Below are positions 46,481 to 56,485 of a stretch of DNA of 64,000 nucleotides, piece after piece (positions within the stretch are counted from its first letter, which is position 1; each line of letters begins with the position of its first letter). The notes beneath the pieces were generated by a model. It did no database searches. It saw only the letters and a program-made list of their open reading frames with translations, and had not been told where the DNA came from. The DNA is from Torreya grandis. Its lineage: Eukaryota; Streptophyta; Pinopsida; Cupressales; Taxaceae. The stretch is from contig JARHVA010002372.1 in assembly GCA_037957365.1 (NCBI GenBank), positions 2,119,001 to 2,183,000 on the forward strand, written 5' to 3'. Both the position numbers and the translations under genes were made by a program.

Positions 46481-47420
46481 AAGAAGGAGAGATCATTTAT
46501 GATAAATATGGATGTATGTTGGCTATGGAATAGAATGTTGGGCCACATAAAATTTGAAAATATAATCAAGATAATATCTAAGAAGTCTATGAAGAACATG
46601 CCTAAAATCACCAACCTATAAACACACTTTGCAAGGTATGTCAACATGGTAAGCAGACTAGAAAATGGTTCAAGTCCAAGGAATACTCTACTACAAGACC
46701 TTTGGAGTTAATACATGCTGACTTTTGAGGGCCTATAAGAATCCAAAGTATTTAAGGAGATAAATACTTCATGTTACTCATAGATGACTACACAAGAATG
46801 ACTTGGGTAGCATTCTTATAATAAAAGTTAGAAGCTCTTGATAAGTTCAAGACATTCAAGGCTCTTGTTGAGAATGAGAAGATTGGAAATATAAAATGCT
46901 TGAAATTTTATAGAGGAGGAGAATTTTTTCCAATGAATTTGATGACTTCTATGAGTTTCATAAGATAAGGAGATAGTTATCAATAGCTAGAACACCTTAA
47001 CAAAATGGGGTAGTTGAAAAAAATAATAAGATATTCCAAAAGATGGCAAGAACTATGATAAATGAGTTAAGGTTAGATGATGGATACTAAAAGGAGGTAG
47101 TGAGCATTGAAGTCTACATCTTGAATAGAGGATAGATAAGGAATAATATAAATAAGACCCATTATGAACTATAGAGAGGTAGACCTACTAATGTGGAACA
47201 CTTTAGAGTATTTGGAAGCAAGTGATTCTTCAAAAGAGATGAGGAATACTTAGGTAAGTTTGATTATAAGTTTTATGAAGGTATATTATTAGGATACTCA
47301 TTAGTAAGCTCAACCTATAGATCTATAATAAAAGGTTTTAAGAGATAGTGGAAAGCACTAATGTGAAGATTTATGAGACAAAGAAATCACACTCACAGTC
47401 AAATGATACATTAGAGAATC
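46481..47420 (+). pseudogene. Element D integrase (decayed)
   Basis: Zinc region relic LGHIKFENIIKI and KSMKNMPKITN near 46535-46618. The core then reads RPLELIHADF, GDKYFMLLIDDYTRMTWVAF and LVENEKIGNIKCLKFYRGGE (46695-46925), with the first catalytic Asp kept and the second changed to Tyr in YRGGE (DRGGE is usual). After a frame change, QNGVVEKNNK near 47010 keeps the third acidic residue. The C-terminal part (YILNRG, HFRVFGSK, GKFDYKFYEGILLGYS) runs to about 47310. Domain order and motifs are clearly Ty1/copia. Confidence 0.85.
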
Positions 47421-47639
47421 TGGACTTCGATAATGAATAAAAAAAATAAAGATTTAGGAGGAAGAATAAAAAGTTTAGGAAATAGAAAACTCAAAGGGCC
47501 CCTCAAGATGGATTCAAAGATATCATCCTGAATGACAAATCATTAGAAACAAGGATGCATGTATGTAAATAAGAAGGATCTTAAATAACCTAAATCAAGC
47601 TAATGTTGAACTATTTTCTAATATCAAACCTAAAACCCA

Positions 47640-48512
47640 TGTAAAATCAATCAAATATAATTTTTAGATAGGTGTTATCAATGAGGAGTTAGACAAAATA
47701 GAAAATAATGAGACTTTGGAACTAGTTCCTAGGCCTAATGACAATAATGTCATTGGTGAAAAATGGGTGTTTAGAAATAAGTTGAATGAAGATGATGAAG
47801 TCACTAAGAACAAGGCTAGACTAGTATGAAATTGGTAAGCATAAGTTGAAGGGGTAGACTTTGAGGAGACCTTTGCTCCAGTAAAAAGATTGGAGGCTAT
47901 CAGATTGTTTATAGAATATCTAGGATTCAAAGGTTTCAAGGTGTATTAGATGGATGTCAAATATACTTTTTTAAATGGGAACTTGGACAAGGAAGTTTAC
48001 ATAGAGAAACCTGAGGGTTTATCATTATTAGGTAATAAGGACTATGTTTTTAGGTTGAAAAAGGCTCTTTATTGTCTAATGAAATCTCCTAAAGCTTGGT
48101 ATGCTAGATGGATAGGTATCTATTAGATCAAGGTTTCAAAAGAGGAATTATATATAGTAATATATACATAAAGATATAGGGTGATCATGAGTTGATAATA
48201 GTTGTCTATGTGAATGACATGATATTTGGTGGAAATAGTGAGAACATAACTAAAGACTTTACAAATGTGATGAAGGAGTTTGAGATTTCCATGATGGGAG
48301 AACTATCATTCTTTCTTGGGTTACAAATCATTCAATTGAAAAAAATTATATTCATTTCATAAGTTAAGTACATAAGAAAGATGTTGAAAAAATTTGAGAT
48401 GGAAGATTGAAAGGTTGTTAGCACACCTATGATCACAAGGTATAAGTTAAGTAAGGAAGATTATTCTCTAAAGGTAAGTTAGACATCATATAGGTTAATA
48501 ATTGGAAGTTTT
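47640..48512 (+). pseudogene. Element D reverse transcriptase, truncated
   Basis: Starts NNETLELVPRPNDNNVIGEK then [39 protein letters not shown] and MDVKYTFLNGNLDKEVYIEK (first catalytic Asp kept), with Gln-to-stop changes between. The active-site box at 48207-48218 reads YVND, not YVDD, as in element E. MMGELSFFLGLQIIQLKK and ISTPMI-like VVSTPMITRYKLSKEDYSL follow. The sequence ends at SYRLIIGSF near 48512, inside the conserved SYRSMIGSLLYL region, where minus-strand gypsy RT starts. RNase H and the 3' LTR are absent. Confidence 0.88.
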
Positions 48513-48830
48513 TAGATCATCTAGAATCCATTGATCATTTTAATCACTTCATCAAGACAAAGAAATGGGTAATTATCTTTATTTGAAGCTCCATTTAGAA
48601 TTTGAAAGTCTATGCATAGTCTAAATTCACCATTCTTATTATAGATAGGTACTAATTCTTATACCCAGCTACAATGGTGAACTAGAAAGATTATTCTAGT
48701 CAAAAGGAGATTGTGAACTTCTTTGTGTATTAACTATTCAAGTATTAGATTCATATGTCTCTACTTATACCAAAATGGTTTTTGATATGGCTTAATGTGG
48801 ATGGTGTGAGTGATCACCTTTGGGTTGAAG
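48513..48830 (-). pseudogene. Element F reverse transcriptase, N-terminal part (Ty3/gypsy)
   Basis: The minus strand reads LIHKEVHNLLLTRIIFLVHH then CSWV-stop-ELVPIYNKNGEFRLCIDF and NGASNKDNYPFLCLDEVIKM. This is the gypsy RT start (usually xWVSNLVPVxKKNGxIRLCVDFR, then KDNYPLP), quite unlike copia RT. It ends at ING near 48515, just before the expected catalytic LLDGFSGYNQ segment, so the active site is missing altogether. The D junction is the cause. The sense frame has several TAG/TAA stops. Confidence 0.85.
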
Positions 48831-49329
48831 ACTTTTAGGTATTAACACACCCAAGAAATTGTCTTTATAAATTGGTATCAACTTTAAATTCTTTTTTATC
48901 TCTATGCTAATCAAATCAAGACCTATGTTGACCATTAGGGTCTTTCTAGGGAACCAAGGTTAATGGTTCAAAACTTTTGATCTACAAATTTGGGGTTTTT
49001 AATAGGGTGTGCAAGGAAAAATGTGTCAAATTCATTTTCTATAGAGTTCATCACCTTTAGGATTTAATTTCCTTGGATATTGAGAATTCCACAATTATCA
49101 AGTTTATTTTTAGGATTATCCCCTTCCTATCCATATATTATTTCAGGCTCAAATGCCCCAAAACTATTAAGGAATGGGATAATTTTTGGTCATATTCAAA
49201 GACTTGGAAATTCATACATTATCTAGAACATAGGGGTAAGGGATAAAATCAGTATAAAATTCTTATAACTCAATGTCATCAATGGGAGTTAAGCTCGTAG
49301 TTGAGGATGATAATGAGTTAGAAACCTAA

Positions 49330-49700
49330 TTTTATTCCCTAGTGATGGAGATGACATTGAATGCATCAAACATTTTGATTAAATCTCATGCCCTATGATT
49401 GTATTTCCAAAGGTATGACAATTTGCACTAAAATATGCTCTTAACTTGGTTCATAAAAAAATCATAATCACTAAACACTCTCACATTTTTAGATTTATGC
49501 CTTAATTTAAATTATAGTCATAGAACCAATGCTTCATTCTCTACCAAGTTGTTAGTGAAAGGGAATTGAAACCTATATTAATTTGGGAACATCTTTCCTT
49601 ACAGGTCTATTAATATAACTCGTACACCACTTCCTTTTTTGAAACAAACCCCATCATTGTATAAGGACCATAAAACTATAAATTTGGGAGCATTTACATC
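49330..49700 (-). pseudogene. Element F RNase H domain located before RT
   Basis: One frame gives APKFIVLWSLYNDGVCFKKG then SGVRVILID (49690-49600), with the first catalytic Asp in YNDG. After a frame change the next frame gives FPFTNNLVENEALVL with the catalytic Glu, KNVRVFSDYDFFMNQVK with the third acidic residue (near 49480-49440), and ITRE-x-N near 49370. Together this is a complete RNase H fold by motif. It lies between protease and RT, not after RT as in standard gypsy pol. I recall plant gypsy polyproteins with this order but cannot name the clade with certainty. Confidence 0.75.
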
Positions 49701-50250
49701 TCTACCTTTACTAGGCTTCATATGCAACATATAAATTCCTAAGTCAAAGGATATTAGGTTCACTTTCTCAATAACTACATTGTACTCAATTATCAAGTGC
49801 TTCATCCTAAGTTCCCTTTCTACTCTAATTTTATTGGATACACTTCTATACGGAAACCACATATGGGATAAATCTATATCTATGTATCTTTTCAAAGATT
49901 TTGATTAGTCTTGATTGAGGATCAGCTAATAGGCTTCAATAATCTTCAAAACCTAAATGTCCATGAATTTATTTGGATCCTAATTTTTCATTCTAATTGC
50001 ATGTGCACATTGGGAAGCTCTCTAACTACCTTAACCTCATAATTTTCTAGTTGGAATACAACCTATATAATTTGATGGGGTATAAACCCAATTTATCACA
50101 AATGTCTACAAGCATCACATTATCTAAAGCACTTGAGTCTACCAAGTAATTATGAAAATTCTTCCCAAATAGTCTAATAATTCAAAGAAAGGGAGGAACC
50201 TTTATATTATTCTTTTGAATGAGTATGTTGGTGTGAGTATTCTTTTGATT
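49701..50250 (-). pseudogene. Element F aspartic protease and linker
   Basis: FHNYLVDSSALDNVMLVDIC followed by DKLGLYP at about 50165-50085 matches gypsy protease LVDSGASSNVM, with Gly of DSG changed to Ser. The linker ends with DLSHMWFPYRSVSNKIRVER (49875-49815), a conserved piece in this type of gypsy pol between protease and RNase H. A 98-codon open stretch covers 49599-49895. The protease would have cut the gag-pol polyprotein. It is inactive by mutation and frame breaks. Confidence 0.78.
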
Positions 50251-50992
50251 TATTTGGGTTAGATAATATGGATATTTGGGGAGTGATTTAATTAGAATAT
50301 CATGTTGTTTAGTGATTTAATCAAGCTCATGAAGAGTGATATTTTATTTAATCTTAATCATATCTTATACTATGTTGTATCCAAATTTGCCTTGGATTGA
50401 CTAAGTTTACATAGGAGATTTGGATTCTTTAGGCTTTAGAGGTGGAAGGTCATTCCTAGAATTATGATTAGGTGGGGTTGAAATATTATTGGTAGGGGTT
50501 CATGTGGTTAGGGGATGCAATGGCATCCTATTTTAAGGGTGTAATTACTTTTTTGGAATTATTGAAAGGTATGCACCTCACTAATGCTCTCGTATGGTTA
50601 ATTTTAATCATGGCTAGAAAAATCCATTATTAATAACACCATTATGGTAGTAGGGTTTCTAATCATGTTGGATGATTCTATGGGGTTTAACACCACCTCA
50701 TACCCTTATATTTCCCTTTGTAAAATATTGAAGGAACCATATAATTTGATGTAATCAAGCTCTCTGTATTGGGTTATGCTATGGATATGGCCCCAATTTT
50801 GAAGGGTTGTTTCATAAATGTTTATTTCAATAAAATTAATGGGAGAAGGATTTGGTTGATAGTGAGGATGATTTTAATTTATATTCTGTCTCTAATGAGT
50901 GATGTTATCTTTTGAACTTTAGACACTAGAGATGCCCATTTACCTTTGTAGATAAAGAAGTCATTTATTAGTTTTTACAACATTCATTGGAT
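50251..50992 (-). pseudogene. Element F gag C-terminus / pre-protease region (weak)
   Basis: Between protease and the edge of G only short broken pieces can be read on the minus strand. By position it should be the end of gag. I see no clear zinc knuckle. It stops directly at the TGGAT duplication of G. Confidence 0.4.
50988..50992. other. Target-site duplication of element G, left copy
   Basis: TGGAT abuts the G 5' LTR. The right side has TGTAT at 59989-59993, one mismatch in five. Confidence 0.6.
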
Positions 50993-53900
50993 TGTTAAAA
51001 GTTGTATTTATGTCATATGTTTTTGTTTATAATTTATTTTAAAGTTATATTTTTATTTGATGGTTCATGATCCTGAGGTCATTAATGTCAAATGAATTGT
51101 GAGGTCTTATATGTTCAAAAAGGCTAGTTTAGCCTTGGCTAGTGACCTATATGGTCTAAGGAGACTTAGTCAAAGAATAATGATGGGAGATGATTTATAT
51201 CATATATAAATTATATATAAGTTAGTAGTGAGATATATTATGCATTCTAAAGATATCAAAGTGGTATGGTACCTGGTAAGTTTATTTGATTGCCTAGTTC
51301 TTAAAGCATTAAAATGACCTATAGAAGCATGGTGATGATGACTAAAATGTGTATAAGTTTTAAGGTGTAAAATGAAGTTATATATCATTTGAGAGAGTGA
51401 ATAAATATATTTGAAAAATATCAAGAGGTAAATAATAATTAAAATGAGTTCAAAGGTCAAGTTTGAAACTTAGCTCCTGCATGAAGAGACCTAGTGAGAA
51501 AACATAGGCTTGGTGCCTTAGTGAGATGATCTATATGATAATTTTGTGAATAAGGTTTAAAGTTTGAGATAATTTTATGATGTTTTTTGACATGGGTATG
51601 AATTTTTTAGAATAGTTTAATAGGTTTCAGGTTGTGTTTATAGTCCAGATGGGACTGATAGTTCAATGCATGGTGTGTAAAGAGACCTATTATGGCCTAA
51701 TGAGGGTTCAAGTTAATTTTAAAATGTGATATATCTATTAAGATAATTTAAATAGGTGTGATAGATTATTTTAATAACTTTTACAAATTTTTAATTCATA
51801 TCCTATAGAATAAAGTAATAAAATTGGTGGTAAGGTTGACTATATTCATAGAATGGGATGTTGCAGACCTGAGAAGAATTTTCTCATACTCTTTATCACA
51901 TCCAAAATTTGTATGAGATCCTTAAAACATCATGTAATTTGGGTAATTTACTTATATCTAATTTATTATCATTATTTTTTGAGTTTATTGGCAATCCTTT
52001 ATGAATTATTGATAAGAAGGTAAGGTAGTCAAAACCGTCCTAAAACCCTAACAAAGACCCGATGATGAAGATTTGGTTTGTGAGTGCCTATAATGATTTT
52101 TTAATTAAAATATTATGTTTTTGTATTATAATTTACTCTCCCAAGTATCTGAAAGTGTTATTGGTTTGATAAAATAGTGAGTAGAACCTATAGAAAATTG
52201 CTTGTTTTTGAAGAATTTAATGCTACAAGTAGGGTTGACCAAGTCAATGCATGAAAGTGGATGGAGGTTAAAGGTCAAGAATTATTATTAATGTAAATAT
52301 CTTTTTTAGTCTATTTAAATACTCTATTTAAATCATTTCAGTCACCTAAGTTGACCTATTGCAAAACTGACAAAGAGTTAGAACAATGAGAAAAACCAAC
52401 CACTGTGAGAATGTGTTTAGGGATGAGTTTTAGGTGATTAGGAATTAATATAATTATTTTGGGTATTTATAAAATAAATATAAATATTTTTCCAATTTTA
52501 TATAATTTTTTTATATAATCACATAAAATCAAGAAGTTTTTCTCAAGATGACTTGTTTGTGTGAGTGAAGATAGTGAAAGAGTGAGGTTCAATGTTTGAT
52601 TAGTTGGGTCTATATTTGTCATCTAATATCTATATATTTATGATTGGATATGTTATTATAAATTATAAGGATAATATAAATTCATTATATGTTCATTTAA
52701 GTTATTATAGAGGTGTTGTAATTCATTTTTACCATGATTGTGTCTTGAGATAGTTTGACTATTCCAGATTTACCAAGTGAAGTGAAGTGTGTAAGACACT
52801 ATAACAAAGGGCTAATGTATCCAATGCAATTATTTATGGTTTTTGGTATGTATATTAATTTTTAATGATTTATATAATATTTAAATAAATATTTAATGTG
52901 TTTAAACATAAAATCCAAAATGGCCTATCTAGCTTTGTGAGCATTGTGTATGAGAGAGCTAGCAAATTGGTCTAAAAGACCAATAGCTAATACCAGATCA
53001 TATGATATATCAATTTGAAGTTGAAATATAAGTGATATATGATATATGAATGTGAATAATATGTCATAAAATTTTCATTTCAATTGATAATGACAAATTT
53101 CTTCATGACTATGTTTCTAGAGCACTCAAGTAGTTTGAGTAGTCATCTTGTAGAGACGAGTTAGAGGTTGTTTGGATAGTGTTGAAGAGTAAAAATAATT
53201 TGAACATGTTGAAGAGGTATAAAAGGTTCATTAAAATTATTTAATATTCTTGTTTTTTCCTTTTTTTATTTTTAAAATTCAAAAGCATCTGACTATGTTT
53301 TTAAACTTGTATGTAGTTCTGAGTAGTCATATTCTAAGAGTGTTCTTGAGGCCTTTTGGCCTAAGTGATGAAGACCAAAGCAATTGGTGATGAAAATGAG
53401 GTCATGGATGATATTTTAATATTATTTTTTTTATTTTATGTGTAAAATTTTAATTTTTTATTCATATTTATTTTACAAACTTTTTGTCAAAAGAAGGCCT
53501 AAAAGGCGAGTAGGCCTAATTGGTGGGTCCAAGTAGTGAAATGGGATAAATGGAGTTGGGGGGGAAAGGTGAAATTATTAGGGTTATATTAGAGTAATTT
53601 ATGAAGTTTTTATAATTTTTTTAAGACAATAAGTTTTCCTAATGGTTATATTGGTAATGTTTGGATAAGATAGACCTAATTTCATTAAGTTTGCATTAGG
53701 CCTAATGGTGGATTTAGCCCTTATGGACTATGACCAACTTATGTAATGTTTGTTTAAAATTTGATACATGTGTGGTGATATATTTAAAAATTATTTCATG
53801 TATTTAAAGTTTCATTTCCAATAAATATGGGTGATAACAAGGGTCAAATACTTAAGAAGGCTTAATAGGCCTAAATTGACTAGTTGAGATATTGAGCGTA

Positions 53901-54523
53901 TGTGCGAATGAGATAGGTGTTTGGAAACTAGATGAAGGTGTTGATAACCATTATATATGTCTTGTGAATATTTAATTAATATTTAATTGTGATTTTATAT
54001 GTGTTTAATAAGTTCATTTGACCTAATACTACCAAGGAAAGGGATAGTTAAGTGAGAAGGCCTCAGAGGCTATTTGAGTGAGATTGAAGGGTAAAGAGTG
54101 AAAAATAAGGTTGTAATATATAGATAAGTTATTAAAATGTGTTATAAGGTGATAATATATCAGATGTGACTTAAATTATTATAATTTACCTATGGGGTTG
54201 AAGCCTTCTTTCAAGATAAAGCTGTAGAATACTAGTTGAGTGGTTGCTTAACTAGGTAGGGTTGGATCTTATTGTGATGTTGGTGCTTCACTAAACTTTG
54301 GATCTTGAAATTATAGGAATATAGTATATGTGCATGTTTTAGTGGGTTTTAATCCACAAGATCATTTTTCACATATCTATTGTTTTATCTTATGATATTC
54401 TTATGTAATGTTTTGTCTATGCATTGATCTTTTATGTGAATGAATGTTTCATGGAATGATGAATGCAATTGAATAGATATTGTTAAGAAATTTATTCCTC
54501 CATATTAGTAAATACTTACAATA
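50993..54523 (+). repeat. Element G 5' LTR
   Basis: 3.53 kb, aligning with 56486-59988 throughout. Landmarks are GTGACCTATATGGTCTAA near 51145 and 56634, AGGCCTAATTGGTGGGTCCA near 53512 and 58992, and GATATTGTTAAGAAATTTATT near 54477 and 59941. It is among the longest LTRs one would expect for copia. Confidence 0.9.
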
Positions 54524-54533
54524 ATTGGTATCA
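54524..54533 (+). promoter_or_regulatory. Primer-binding site of element G
   Basis: ATTGGTATCA, a perfect match to the first bases of the initiator tRNA-Met site, then AATTATG where AGAGC is expected. Confidence 0.75.
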
Positions 54534-56473
54534 AATTATGTATTTTATAGGAGGCTTGATATATTATAGGTGATCCTAAGAAGCACAAAGTGTAATGAGG
54601 ACAATGTTCATCTTGTTTGTAGTGATGGTCTATCAAAGAATGATGGTACTTACAAAGTTGTCTAAAGAGAGGAAGGATGTCAAGATGAGGATTGATCAAA
54701 AATTAAACCAAGGTGAGTTATGTGTTACTGTAGGACATCAATAAAAGTTGAAATAATGTCAAAGGTACCATTTGGCAGCTCAAAAGAACTATATAGAAGC
54801 TAAGTTAAAGATCAAACTTGAGATTGATAATCTAGAAGGAATCTGAAGACATGTTAAGAGAAAGCTACAGGTCAAGGAATCAATGTGTCTTTTATAATAT
54901 TTATTTAGTCCTTATAAATAAGGTATTTTTAAACTTTTTATTTTTATGAAGATGTTATGACTTTATCATCAAGATAAAGGAGCTAAGTTGAGTCTAAGAA
55001 GCTGCCATAGATAAGTTGATTTTTTGTTAGAAACCTAAGTATGTTGTGAAGACCTATTTGAGCTCTATTTGAGCCTTCATAATGTATAAAGGTATGAATG
55101 TATATATCCTTTATTTTATTTTTATTGGACTTAGGCATGTATTCATTAAGCTATTAAGAGATAATGGATAGTTTATTTTGAATAATGAGTGTACATATTG
55201 ATTGAAAGACCTAAGAAGATGATTGTATGATCAATGGTGGACATGGTAAGTTTAGATGATGATGTATATGCTTGAAACACTTGACATGAATGGCATGAAG
55301 AGAACAGAGATATAAATATGTTCAAAAGAGGCTATATGTAAAATATGCTAAAAAAAGAGATAAGTGGAATTGTAAATGGACTTGTTACAATGCTACCTAT
55401 TGTAGTTATGTTACTTGAAATACCTATTTGAGTGTAACATGATGCCTAGGAAGCAAAGATAGACCAAGTGATATTAAATTTGAAGAATGGTGTATAAGAC
55501 CAATGTTATTAAATGTTGTGATTTTTTACACATGTGATCTAAGGTATTGTGGTGTTCTAAGGAGTGATATGACAAGTTACTTGTGTCATGAAGAAGATAT
55601 TAGTGATCTTAAGGTCACAAGTGCTCTAAGTTTTATCAAAGGGTCTTGACAGTGTGTGTAGAATTTGATCCGTTAAATCATTTTAATAGAGGTATGTCAC
55701 AGAGATTGACGTCTCATTAAAAGTAAATGATAGTTTGTTAAGTTAAAGTTATTCTAAGATGGTTAAAATGATAATGGATTTTAGATAATAAATTATTTCA
55801 TGAATAATCCTTTTGATATGACACATGGACAATGAATATATCTATGTATAGATATCTAAATATTATTCTTTAGAACAATGTTATTGTTTGCTAACATGGC
55901 TAGTATATGTAAGTCTTTATAAGATAAAATTGAAGATGGTTTCAATAATATTCTTTGTCAAATTTAGGATTCCATTCTTCAAAATGTTATCAGATATCTA
56001 ACAAGAATATTGATGTTCATGTGTTTATAGATCAATAATGATTTTGTCAAAGTTGAAATAGGGTTGAGTCAAGCCTTAATGACTTGAAGAGTTTGCTTGA
56101 GACCTATGGAGTTATTTTAAGATAAGTATATATGTTATGTAACTAGTTGGTTTGTAGTTTTAGATGACATGATATAGGTAGAACATGGAGTTAGGAGGGA
56201 GCTAACATAGATAACTTGACAAGTATGCATGGACAAAGGGGGAGCTGCTTATTTAGTAAAATTATTAGGTCCAAGGATTAATGGACTATGTGTATATGAT
56301 CCTTTAAGATTTTATATGAAATTTTTCATTAATGTCAAAGGGGAATAAAGTTATTGATGGTAAAATATTCTCTAAAATAAGGTTCTTATTGAAATCATTC
56401 ACTATGAAAGATAATCAACCTATTGAGAGAAGTTTGAGAATGATTAGCTCATCTAGGGTTTGCCATCAATGAT
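54534..56473 (+). pseudogene. Element G interior, residual coding scraps
   Basis: No long frame. Early on VCSDGLSKNDGTYK and near 54800 AKLKIKLEIDNLEG look like gag pieces (start region and coiled coil). The end reads GFAINDKGGYC-like codons into the purine tract, as autonomous copia elements do. Everything between appears deleted or unreadable. The size and lack of pol motifs make it non-autonomous. Confidence 0.5.
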
Positions 56474-56485
56474 AAAGGGGGATAT
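56474..56485 (+). promoter_or_regulatory. Polypurine tract of element G
   Basis: AAAGGGGGATAT immediately before TGTTAAAA. It is preceded by GCCATCAATGAT, the usual run-in of plant copia elements. Confidence 0.82.

Larger units (their letters stand above)
31074..48512 (+). mobile_element. Element D: copia retrotransposon, 5' LTR split, 3' end missing
   Basis: A plus-strand Ty1/copia element. Its 5' LTR is in two pieces (31074-32320 and 42684-43986) separated by element E. After the LTR come a decayed initiator tRNA-Met PBS, gag, protease, integrase and RT in copia order. The element stops inside RT near 48512, where minus-strand gypsy sequence begins, so RNase H, the polypurine tract and the 3' LTR are lost. 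D and E belong to the same or a close family, sharing LTR and protease-region sequence. Confidence 0.82.

Noticed and set aside
46160..46647. Minus-strand frames of 92 and 61 codons
   Set aside because: Opposite-strand shadows of the D protease and integrase, which are recognisable on the plus strand.
47664..47939. 91-codon minus-strand frame
   Set aside because: Opposite-strand shadow of D RT; the plus strand reads clear RT motifs.
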